7,863 nucleotides of DNA from Bacillota bacterium. Lineage in GTDB: Bacteria; Bacillota; Dethiobacteria; Dethiobacterales; Dethiobacteraceae. The DNA lies in assembly GCA_012841735.1 (NCBI GenBank), contig DUUE01000112.1:1-7863 (forward strand). Reading direction: 5' to 3'. Made by a program: the position numbers and the translations under genes. The notes under the pieces are model-generated. The model was not told the origin of the DNA, searched no databases, and saw only the letters and a program-made list of their open reading frames with translations. Numbering within the stretch: the stretch's first letter is position 1; each line of letters begins with the position of its first letter. Below are positions 1-6,111 of the stretch, piece after piece.

Positions 1-4
1 GAAG

Positions 5-32
5 ATGCCAATGCAGCAATAAGCATTGGCAT
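5..32 (+). terminator. Hairpin upstream of tadA, possible terminator of the preceding gene
   Basis: A perfect 10-bp stem (5-14 with 23-32) encloses an 8-base loop. The sequence after it is A/T-rich (TTATAAATTATA) but has no clean T run, so termination is uncertain. It sits 11 bases before the tadA ribosome binding site and could instead be a 5' leader structure. The gene it would terminate lies outside the window. Confidence 0.4.
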
Positions 33-60
33 TTATAAATTATAAGGTGAGGCGGCCTCA

Positions 61-510
61 GTGGACGACACCGCTTTTATGCGTGAAGCATTGGCGGAAG
101 CACAAAAAGCTTTCCACAAAGGTGAAATACCTATTGGCGCCGTGCTTGTGCACAAGGATAATATAATTGCCCGCAATCATAACCGGCGGGAAGAGCTGCA
201 TGATCCTACCGCACATGCAGAAATCCTCGTGTTGCGTGAAGCCGGCGCAATCCTTGGCGGGTGGCGCTTGCCGGAAACCACCCTCTATGTTACCATAGAA
301 CCGTGCCCCATGTGTGCAGGTGCGCTTGTCCAGGCCAGGGTCAGCCGCCTGGTATACGGCGCTGCGGACGTTAAGGGCGGCGCGGTAGAATCCCTTTACC
401 GTATTACCACAGATGACCGTCTCAATCACCGCCTGGCTGTCACTGCAGGTATCCTGGCAGGGGAAGCCGGGGATTTGATGCGCCGCTTTTTTCAGGCACG
501 GCGCGGCTAA
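61..510 (+). CDS. tadA: tRNA-specific adenosine deaminase TadA
   Basis: This enzyme deaminates A34 to inosine in the wobble position of tRNA-Arg(ACG), allowing one tRNA to read several CGN codons; it acts in the cytoplasm. The 149-residue protein has the full cytidine/deoxycytidylate deaminase fold signature: His52-Ala-Glu54 (zinc ligand and proton-shuttle Glu) and the PCPMCAGA motif with zinc ligands Cys82 and Cys85. Length is normal for bacterial TadA. The GTG start at 61 is chosen because AAGGTGAGG (44-52) lies 8 bases upstream; the internal ATG at 79 has no such site. The C-terminal half keeps the family's NHR and AGILAGE segment. A tRNA-Ser gene follows after 17 bases, possibly on the same transcript, but tRNA-Ser is not its known substrate. 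Other nucleoside deaminases are less likely given the length and motif spacing. Confidence 0.95.
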   Translation: MDDTAFMREALAEAQKAFHKGEIPIGAVLVHKDNIIARNHNRREELHDPTAHAEILVLREAGAILGGWRLPETTLYVTIEPCPMCAGALVQARVSRLVYGAADVKGGAVESLYRITTDDRLNHRLAVTAGILAGEAGDLMRRFFQARRG

Positions 511-527
511 GAAGATATGCCTTTAAC

Positions 528-619
528 GGAGAGATGGCCGAGTCCGGTTTAAGGCGCACGACTCGAAATCGTGTGAGGGTTGACCCCCTCCGTGGGTTCG
601 AATCCCACTCTCTCCGCCA
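528..619 (+). tRNA. tRNA-Ser (anticodon CGA), CCA encoded
   Basis: The acceptor stem GGAGAGA (528-534) pairs perfectly with TCTCTCC (609-615), followed by discriminator G616 and an encoded CCA (617-619). The anticodon stem CACGA/TCGTG (557-561, 569-573) closes loop CTCGAAA, giving anticodon CGA at 564-566, which reads UCG. A long variable arm (GAGGG/CCCTC stem) marks a class II tRNA, as expected for serine. The T arm is GTGGG-TTCGAAT-CCCAC (592-608). An intrinsic terminator begins 16 bases after the CCA. Confidence 0.97.
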
Positions 620-634
620 TATATGTTTCTTTTT

Positions 635-666
635 GCACCCTCAGGCAAGGGTGCTTTTTTATTTTT
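635..666 (+). terminator. Intrinsic terminator after tRNA-Ser (and tadA)
   Basis: GCACCCT (635-641) pairs perfectly with AGGGTGC (648-654) around a 6-base loop and is followed by TTTTTTATTTTT. It ends the tadA/tRNA-Ser transcript before the LysM/3D gene. Confidence 0.9.
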
Positions 667-758
667 ATGCATGAAACCGGTGAAAAAGGGGAATAATTAT
701 GAAGACTGTGTTCCCAAAAGATGGTAAAGAAAGGTGAATCACTGAAGAGGTGAAATAG

Positions 759-1745
759 ATGAAAAATACAATAATGGCGGTGCTGATTGTGCTGCTGGCA
801 GGTTTATTCCTGCCCGGTGCAGGGTATATTGCCGCCGATGCGCTCTCTGTGGCAGAGACAGGTGCCGCCGTCACGGCCGTCCGCAGTGCCCGGCCGGTAT
901 ACTTTACGCAGTTAAGCAAACTGAAAGAGAGCCTGCGGGAGCAGCAGGCACAGCCCGCACTGCGGCATACAGTGGTCAGGGGAGAGACACTGTCATTAAT
1001 TGCACGCAAATACGGCATTACAGTGGCAGATCTGGTAGCTGTCAATAAAATTGATAACCCCGACATCATTTTTCCGGGGCAGGTATTGTTACTGACGCTT
1101 CAGGTGCCTGAGCAGGAAGCTGTCGAAGCGGTTCCCGCTCCGGACGGGCTGGTGCATGAGGTCCGGCGCGGCGATACTGTCTGGGGTCTGGCCAGAAAAT
1201 ATGATGTGGAGATGCAGCATATTATCGCGGCAAACGGGATTTCAGATCCGCGCAGGCTGGAAATTGGCAGGAAGCTGATAATTCCGTTAAAAGAAGAAGA
1301 AGAAAAGGTTGTTGCCGCTTCCACACGTGTTGTGGCTGCACGCAGCAGCACCACTACAAGCAGGGCTGTTGCCGACAACATCCGTTTTTCCGAAGTTTTT
1401 ACTGTCCAGGCTACTGCCTATTGCCCGGGAACGGCCGAGTACGGCTGCCCCATAAATGAAAGGGGACACAGTGTCTGCACAGGAGCTTACAATAACGGCA
1501 TTACGGCAAGCGGCCTGCCTGCAGTTGCCGGTGACGGCAGCGAGATTAATCCCCATCTTGTGGCGGTAGACCCCAGGGTAATACCCCTTGGGACACGTCT
1601 TTACATTGAAGGTTACGGTTATGCTCTGGCGGCCGATACCGGCGGCGCTATCAAGGGGAGACGCCTGGACTTGCTGCTGCCAACGCACCAGGCGGCACTG
1701 AATTTTGGCCGGAGGCAGCTTACTGTTTACCGCCTGGCACAATAA
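759..1745 (+). CDS. Secreted LysM-LysM-3D domain cell-wall protein
   Basis: Likely an exported peptidoglycan-binding and cleaving protein. Residues 1-27 form a signal peptide or N-terminal anchor with a hydrophobic core (MAVLIVLLAGLFLPGAG). Two LysM domains follow: about 70-113 (HTVVRGETLSLIARKYG) and 133-176 (HEVRRGDTVWGLARKYD), which bind glycan chains of peptidoglycan. A Thr/Ser/Ala/Glu-rich linker (about 178-207) leads to a C-terminal 3D domain (about 213-327). Its three aspartates are visible at Asp271 (AVDPRVIPLG), Asp293 (AADTGGAIKG) and Asp304 (RRLDLL); the fold is the MltA/EXPB1-like double-psi barrel of YocH/YabE/Sps-type enzymes, so lytic transglycosylase activity is plausible but not shown. 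The start is set by GAAGAGGTGA (744-753), 5 bases before the ATG. Unusual: a Cys-containing insertion (Cys222, Cys230, Cys240) within the 3D domain. It is flanked by terminators and so is probably monocistronic. No clear promoter is visible in the 90 bases upstream. Confidence 0.9.
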   Translation: MKNTIMAVLIVLLAGLFLPGAGYIAADALSVAETGAAVTAVRSARPVYFTQLSKLKESLREQQAQPALRHTVVRGETLSLIARKYGITVADLVAVNKIDNPDIIFPGQVLLLTLQVPEQEAVEAVPAPDGLVHEVRRGDTVWGLARKYDVEMQHIIAANGISDPRRLEIGRKLIIPLKEEEEKVVAASTRVVAARSSTTTSRAVADNIRFSEVFTVQATAYCPGTAEYGCPINERGHSVCTGAYNNGITASGLPAVAGDGSEINPHLVAVDPRVIPLGTRLYIEGYGYALAADTGGAIKGRRLDLLLPTHQAALNFGRRQLTVYRLAQ

Positions 1746-1764
1746 TGAAGAACAATGCAAGAAG

Positions 1765-1811
1765 AAAAAAGGCAAGCCCGCAGGGCAGCTACCTGCGGGC
1801 TTGCCTTTTTT
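1765..1811 (+). terminator. Strong intrinsic terminator after the LysM/3D gene
   Basis: A perfect 14-bp GC-rich stem (1771-1784 with 1792-1805) with a 7-base loop is flanked by A6 on the left and T6 on the right. The fully paired stem is therefore 20 bp, and the element could act in both directions. It separates the LysM/3D gene from galE. Confidence 0.95.
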
Positions 1812-1903
1812 CTGCAAATTGCGGCAAGCAGGATTTTCCATAACCGGCAAGAAGTAATAGTCGTATAACAGTATTAAGGATGAGAGCGGGAGGCTGCTGC
1901 GAC

Positions 1904-2900
1904 ATGCAAATACTGGTAACGGGCGGTGCCGGCTATATTGGCGCGCATGTCTGTGTGGAGCTGCTGAAAAATGATTATGCTGTTGTTATTGCTGACAATC
2001 TGTGTAACAGCAGCAGCGAGACGATAGGGAAAATCAGGCAGCTTACCGGAAAGGACGTTATTTTCCGCGAAATAGATGTCACTGACACTTCAGCGGTCGA
2101 GTCAGTTTTTTTGTCTGCCGAAATAGCCGGCGTGATTCACCTGGCAGGGTTGAAGGCGGTAGGAGAATCTGTAGAGAAACCGCTGGAGTATTATTACAAT
2201 AATACCGTCAGTACAATGGTGCTGGCCGCCGCTTGTTTGAAGCATGGTGTGAAAAAATTTGTATACAGTTCATCGGCCACTGTTTACGGGAATAATAAAG
2301 TTCCTTTTGTGGAAACGATGGAGTTGCTTCCCGCCGCCAATCCCTATGGTGAAACCAAAGCGATAAGTGAGAGGATTTTGACTGATGTGGCGCGGGCCAC
2401 TCCCGGCTTTTCAGTGTCTTTGTTGAGATATTTTAATCCTGTAGGGGCACATGAAAGCGGCTTAATCGGGGAGGCTCCCAGAGGTGTTCCCAATTAACCT
2501 GATGCCGTATCATGTGCAAGTGGCACAAGGAAAACGGGAGAAATTAAGAATCTTTGGCAATGATTATCCTACTGTTGACGGGACGGGGGTAAGGGATTAC
2601 ATTCATGTGATGGACCTGGCGGAAGGCCATGTGGCGGCACTGGAAAAATTGACGCCGGGGGTACATGTCTATAACCTGGGGACAGGAAAAGGGACTTCAG
2701 TGTTGGAACTGCTGCATGCCTTTGAGGAGGTCAATAACATTAAAGTACCGTATGAAATTGTGGGGCGCAGGCCGGGAGATATTGCGGCCTATTATGCCGA
2801 TGTAAGTAAGGCCGGACGGGAACAGGGCTGGAAGGCCAGACGCGGTCTTGTGGAAATGTGCAGGGATGCGTGGAATTTTGCCGGGAAGTACGGAGAGTAG
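1904..2900 (+). pseudogene. galE: UDP-glucose 4-epimerase GalE, broken by a one-base frameshift
   Basis: GalE interconverts UDP-glucose and UDP-galactose using bound NAD, in the Leloir pathway and in polysaccharide precursor supply. The N-terminal part (197 residues from ATG 1904) has the Rossmann motif TGGAGYIG (residues 6-13), the SSSATVYG segment and the catalytic Tyr148-x3-Lys152 (NPYGETK), then runs into TAA at 2495-2497. The next frame continues at once with NLMPYHVQVAQGKREKL and DGTGVRDYIHVMDLA, exactly the expected epimerase sequence. Removing one T of the pair at 2494-2495 restores PRGVPNNLMP and gives one 331-residue protein, the normal family length. The start at 1904 follows GGGAGG (1888-1893); an in-frame ATG at 1880 adds eight residues not typical of the family. 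Residue 191 is Ala where GEDP is usual. Either a real inactivating mutation or a sequencing/assembly error; the C-terminal part looks unmutated, so any decay is recent. Confidence 0.9.
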
Positions 2901-2914
2901 CAGGGAGACTTTTT

Positions 2915-4042
2915 ATGAAAGCAATGATTCTGGCGGCCGGCCTGGGGACAAGGCTGCGGCCCTTAACGGATATAGTGCCCAAACCCATGGTACCAATGGC
3001 GGGAAGACCGTGCATGGAATATATTATCCGCCTGCTGCAAAAACACGGATTTGATGATATTATGGTTAATCTGCATTATCTGCCGGAGAAAATAACAGGC
3101 AGCTTTGGCGACGGTGCGGAGTTTGGCGTTAAAATTACATATTCTTATGAGGAAGAACTTTTAGGCACTGCCGACGGCCTGAAAAAAGTGGAGGACTTTT
3201 TTGCCGGGGAACCGGTTTTGCTTGTCAGTGGAGACGCTTTAACCGATCTGGATTTAACGGCGTTTTACCGTTATCATCAAAAGCATGGCGCCATTGCCAC
3301 CCTTGCCTTAAAAGCAGTTGCCGATCCCTCACAATACGGTGTGGTGATGCTGGAGAGGGAACGGATTACAGCTTTTCAGGAAAAACCGGCACGGAATGAA
3401 GCAATCAGCAGCCTGGCCAATACAGGGATTTATCTTTTCACGCCGGATATTTTTGCCCGGATCCCGGCCAATTGTTTTTTTGATTTTGGCAGGCAGGTTT
3501 TTCCTGCATTGCTGGCCGGGGGCGAAAAGATGGCAGGGTATGAAACAAGCGCTTACTGGTGTGATGTGGGCGATTTGGCAGTCTACCGGGACGCCAATTT
3601 TGCTTTGTTGGCAGGGCGGGTGCAGGCAGATGTGCCGGGGGAAGACAAAGGAGGATATATCCGCCTGGGCGGGTCCGTCTTTCTTGCCCGGGAGAGCGTA
3701 GTTACGGGGCCTGTTTTTATCGGGGATGAGTGTGTAGTGGCAAAGGGGGCGCAGATATATGGGCCCGCCGTCCTGGGCAAAGGCTGCCGGCTGGAAAAAG
3801 GTGCCGTGGTTAAAGACAGCATCCTGTGGGATCATGTCAGGGTTGGGGCAGGGGCTGTTGTAAACGGCTGCATTCTTGCCGACGGCTGTGAAATTGCGTC
3901 CGGCATGGTGCTGGAGGATGAAGTGGTGGTAGAGGAAATGCTTGCCGGCCGCAGGGAGGCGGCTGCGGGAAAAGCTGAAAGCAGCCGGCCGGGACCGTGC
4001 ACGGGAAAAAGCCGGGAGTTGCGCTCCCGGCGGGGTAGATAA
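2915..4042 (+). CDS. Sugar-1-phosphate nucleotidyltransferase with hexapeptide-repeat C-terminus
   Basis: It transfers a nucleotide from an NTP to a sugar 1-phosphate, giving an NDP-sugar and pyrophosphate. The 375-residue protein has an N-terminal Rossmann-like NTP-transferase domain (about 2-230) with the nucleotide-binding loop GLGTRLRPLT (9-18), the KPM motif (23-25), LLGTADGL (82-89), the metal-binding SGD (105-107) and EKP (156-158). Residues about 245-340 show left-handed beta-helix hexapeptide repeats (VVTGPVFIGDECVVAKGAQIYG style). This layout matches GMPP-like mannose-1-phosphate guanylyltransferases and related glucose-1-phosphate enzymes; substrate and nucleotide cannot be read from sequence alone. 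The ATG at 2915 is preceded by GGGAG (2903-2907) and starts directly with the conserved MKAMILAAG; an upstream in-frame extension to 2858 overlaps galE and is unlikely. It lies 14 bases after galE, so they are probably co-transcribed. Residues about 343-375 form a basic, low-complexity tail outside the fold. Confidence 0.88.
   Translation: MKAMILAAGLGTRLRPLTDIVPKPMVPMAGRPCMEYIIRLLQKHGFDDIMVNLHYLPEKITGSFGDGAEFGVKITYSYEEELLGTADGLKKVEDFFAGEPVLLVSGDALTDLDLTAFYRYHQKHGAIATLALKAVADPSQYGVVMLERERITAFQEKPARNEAISSLANTGIYLFTPDIFARIPANCFFDFGRQVFPALLAGGEKMAGYETSAYWCDVGDLAVYRDANFALLAGRVQADVPGEDKGGYIRLGGSVFLARESVVTGPVFIGDECVVAKGAQIYGPAVLGKGCRLEKGAVVKDSILWDHVRVGAGAVVNGCILADGCEIASGMVLEDEVVVEEMLAGRREAAAGKAESSRPGPCTGKSRELRSRRGR
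4006..4031 (-). terminator. Minus-strand intrinsic terminator for the TetR-family gene
   Basis: A perfect 8-bp stem (4011-4018 with 4024-4031) with a 5-base loop is followed, on the minus strand, by TTTTT (complement of 4006-4010). It lies 59 bases downstream of the regulator's stop codon and inside the 3' end of the convergent nucleotidyltransferase gene. Confidence 0.7.
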
Positions 4043-4058
4043 TGGTCAGGTTATGGTG

Positions 4059-4090
4059 CGGGGAGGCCAAAGATGCCCCCCGTTTTTGTT
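4059..4090 (+). terminator. Plus-strand intrinsic terminator of the galE/nucleotidyltransferase unit
   Basis: CGGGG-A-GGC (4059-4067) pairs with GCCCCCCG (4075-4082), an 8-bp stem with one bulged A at 4064 and a 7-base loop, followed by TTTTTGTTT. It begins 17 bases after the nucleotidyltransferase stop. Its T tract reaches the stop codon of the convergent TetR-family gene. Confidence 0.8.
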
Positions 4091-4737
4091 TAAACGAGGA
4101 ATTTTACGGCAGAATAGTCCAGAGCGGAAAAAATGGTGATGGAATCCTGCATGATGCGGTCAATTTTCTCTTGTTTGATTTTCAGCAGCCGCGGGAAAAG
4201 CCCGTTTACCGTGGAGACCAGATCTTCCACGGGAAGATGCAGTTTTCCCTCCAGAAAATTAAGGAAAAGTTCGCGCCTGGCACCGAAATCAAGGAGGACA
4301 TAGGCTTGGAACAGTTCTTCGGGGAGCTTGATCTGGTTTTCCTCAACATAGTGCCGGTAAATATCAACTATCGGCTGGTGGAGGATTTCATAGTTTGATT
4401 TGTGCCGCAACACTTCATAGTAAACACGTCTGTTGTTTTTGTCTGTGAAAATAATGTCATAGTAAATACGGGAAAGAACTGCATGGGATAAAATTGTATC
4501 AGAAAAAATATGGGGTGTTTTTTTCAGCAAAAAACGGCGGATGTTTTCCAGGAAATCTTTGTAAATACACTTGATTATATCGTCTTTTTTTTTGAAATAA
4601 TAATGAATGAGGCTGACGGGAGCATTGGTGGCTCCGGCTATTTGTTTGATGGTGGTTTTTTCGTATCCCTGTTCATATAATAAACGCTTGGCGTTGTTGT
4701 ATATTTCTTCTTTTTTTTCCTGTCCCTTACGATACAT
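4090..4737 (-). CDS. TetR/AcrR-family transcriptional regulator
   Basis: A 215-residue DNA-binding regulator. The N-terminal region (about 10-57) is a typical TetR helix-turn-helix domain: EIYNNAKRLLYEQGYEKTT, then IKQIAGATNAPVSLIHYYF, with the family's YYFKKKDD recognition-helix exit. The rest (about 60-215) is an all-helical ligand-binding and dimerisation domain whose sequence gives no ligand. The ATG at 4737 is chosen because GGAAGG lies 10 bases upstream on the minus strand and the protein then begins just before the HTH; an in-frame ATG at 4782 has no ribosome binding site. It diverges from the UroD-like gene across a 210-base intergenic region holding a 30-bp palindrome, so it most likely represses or ligand-controls that gene and perhaps itself. 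The gene is visibly richer in A/T than its neighbours, with many Lys, Ile, Asn and Tyr codons. No convincing promoter for it was found. Confidence 0.9.
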   Translation of the reverse strand: MYRKGQEKKEEIYNNAKRLLYEQGYEKTTIKQIAGATNAPVSLIHYYFKKKDDIIKCIYKDFLENIRRFLLKKTPHIFSDTILSHAVLSRIYYDIIFTDKNNRRVYYEVLRHKSNYEILHQPIVDIYRHYVEENQIKLPEELFQAYVLLDFGARRELFLNFLEGKLHLPVEDLVSTVNGLFPRLLKIKQEKIDRIMQDSITIFSALDYSAVKFLV

Positions 4738-4834
4738 AACAGCCCCGCCTTCCGGTCCGATCTTTGCTTTCAATCTTAACATAATGTGGACGGACGGGCA
4801 AGATTATGTGCCTGTGGAGAAAACACAGCACAAT

Positions 4835-4864
4835 ATCTTGATTTTTGTTAACAACAATCAAGAT
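4835..4864. promoter_or_regulatory. 30-bp palindrome, probable TetR-type operator
   Basis: ATCTTGATT (4835-4843) and AATCAAGAT (4856-4864) are perfect inverted arms, and the centre TTGTTAACAA (4845-4854) is itself a perfect palindrome on the same axis. Only the pair 4844/4855 does not match, so 28 of 30 positions are symmetric. It ends 6 bases before the -35 of the UroD-like gene. TetR-family dimers typically bind such palindromes next to their own divergent gene. That this regulator binds here is inference from position and symmetry. Confidence 0.75.
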
Positions 4865-4870
4865 TACTTA

Positions 4871-4899
4871 TTGCTAATTGTAAAAGTTTTCAGTATAAT
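4871..4899 (+). promoter_or_regulatory. Sigma-A-type promoter of the UroD-like gene
   Basis: A -35 box TTGCTA (4871-4876) and a consensus -10 box TATAAT (4894-4899) are separated by exactly 17 bases. Transcription would start near 4906, giving a leader of about 40 bases before the ribosome binding site AAGGAGGA (4933-4940). Confidence 0.8.
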
Positions 4900-4947
4900 T
4901 TAGGGTAGAACTCTTGTCCAACAGGACACGAAAAGGAGGAAAACACA

Positions 4948-6096
4948 TTGAGCCTGACAGCAGAACAGCGCACAGAGATGGTCAAGAAAGCTATCATGTG
5001 TGAGCAGCCGGAGCGCGTGCCCGTCATTTGTAAACAGGAACCTTCCTTTGCCATTGAATATGCAGGATACGACCTTAAGACTGCACTCTGGAATCCCAGT
5101 TTAATTGTGGAAGCAACGGATAAAATGTATACCGACATCTACTGTGACGCAGGCGGTAATATGCCGCGCTTCCCCCTTGTGTACAAAACAAACGGATCGC
5201 GGGCGTTTGTCCCGCGGGAACTGGATGATTTTGTCCAGCATCCCGAAGTTGAGGGTTTGCTTTACGAGGAATATGATGAGTACATTGAGAATCCTTTTAA
5301 ATGTATTGTCAACACTATTATACCCCGCCTTTACCCCAAGCTGGCCGCGGGAGGTGCCGAAGGCAGCCTGAATTACCTTCGTGCCATGATTGCCGACAAC
5401 CAGGTAAAAAGCCAGTATCTGCCCGGTTGTGCTGCGGTGGAAAGGAAGCACGGAATTATTAATATCCGCCGCGGTGCCATCGAAGCACCGTTCGATTTCC
5501 TGGCTGACCTGCTGCGCGGTTTTACCGGGATTTCCAAGGACGTCAGGAGAGATCCGGGCAGAGTGCAGGCGGCCGCAGAAGCAACACTGCCGCTGATGTA
5601 CAAACTGGCCAAAATTTTAAACCCGACACCGGGTATTATTCCTTCCATCTTTATTCCGCTGCATATGCCTTCATACATGCGGACAACGGATTTTGAAAAG
5701 CTTTACTGGCCTACATTCAAAAAACTGGTAGATGACCTTATCGCGGACGGTTACACACTGCAGATTTTCTTTGAAAAGAACTGGACACGTTATTATGACT
5801 TCCTGCAGGATTTGCCCACCGGCGTGATTGCCTATTTTGAAGAGGACGACCTGGGCGTGGCCAAGGAAAAACTGGGGAAAAAGCTGTGCCTCATGGGGAA
5901 TTTCCCCATTACCATGCTGCGCCTGAGCAGCAAGCAGGAATGCATTGACAAGGCGAAGGAAATCCTGGATAAAGCGGCACCCGGCGGCGGCTATCTGTTC
6001 TGTATGGATAAATCAATCTTATCACTCTCCGATGCCAAGCCTGAGAACCTGATTGCTGTCTGTGAGTTTGTCCATGAATACGGGGTCTACAAATAG
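4948..6096 (+). CDS. UroD/MtaA-superfamily protein, putative corrinoid-dependent methyltransferase
   Basis: A 382-residue member of the uroporphyrinogen decarboxylase superfamily (TIM-barrel; includes HemE and cobalamin-methyltransferases such as MtaA). It is not a normal HemE: the N-terminal RPxWxMRQAGR substrate motif is absent. Conserved-looking blocks are GYTLQIFFEKNWTRYYDFL (268-286), ED-DLGVAKEKLG (299-310), LCLMGNFP (313-320), GGGYLFCMDKS (346-356) and AKPENL (363-368), which match the anaerobe-type UroD-like proteins of unknown function. The His-x-Cys zinc motif of MtaA is not evident; Glu276 and Cys352 are candidate polar ligands (inference). The TTG start at 4948 is supported by AAGGAGGA seven bases upstream; no better start fits. 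It is expressed from a clear promoter beside a palindromic operator and a divergent TetR-family gene, and is followed after 15 bases by a 46-residue protein. Its methyl donor or true reaction cannot be stated. Confidence 0.85.
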   Translation: MSLTAEQRTEMVKKAIMCEQPERVPVICKQEPSFAIEYAGYDLKTALWNPSLIVEATDKMYTDIYCDAGGNMPRFPLVYKTNGSRAFVPRELDDFVQHPEVEGLLYEEYDEYIENPFKCIVNTIIPRLYPKLAAGGAEGSLNYLRAMIADNQVKSQYLPGCAAVERKHGIINIRRGAIEAPFDFLADLLRGFTGISKDVRRDPGRVQAAAEATLPLMYKLAKILNPTPGIIPSIFIPLHMPSYMRTTDFEKLYWPTFKKLVDDLIADGYTLQIFFEKNWTRYYDFLQDLPTGVIAYFEEDDLGVAKEKLGKKLCLMGNFPITMLRLSSKQECIDKAKEILDKAAPGGGYLFCMDKSILSLSDAKPENLIAVCEFVHEYGVYK

Positions 6097-6111
6097 GAGG
6101 GAATGATAATC

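Noticed and set aside
699..737. Twelve-codon leader-like ORF before the LysM/3D gene, with AAAGGGG upstream
   Set aside because: Too short to support; no attenuator hairpin or codon run that would suggest regulation.
1290..1306. GAA triplet run in the LysM/3D linker
   Set aside because: Only about four units encoding a Glu-rich linker; too short to claim a contingency repeat.
1287..1850. Long minus-strand open frame opposite the LysM/3D gene
   Set aside because: It is antisense to a gene with clear domains, crosses the strong terminator and has no recognisable motifs.
1835..1869. Possible galE promoter with TATAAC at 1864-1869
   Set aside because: No acceptable -35 box at 16-18 bases; the sequence alone does not support it.
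3329..3835. Minus-strand open frame opposite the nucleotidyltransferase
   Set aside because: Shadow frame; low-complexity Pro/His/Cys-rich translation and no ribosome binding site evidence.
4804..4835. Possible minus-strand promoter for the TetR gene (CATAAT as -10)
   Set aside because: The nearest -35-like TTGTGC is 19 bases away and weak, so it is not listed as a feature.
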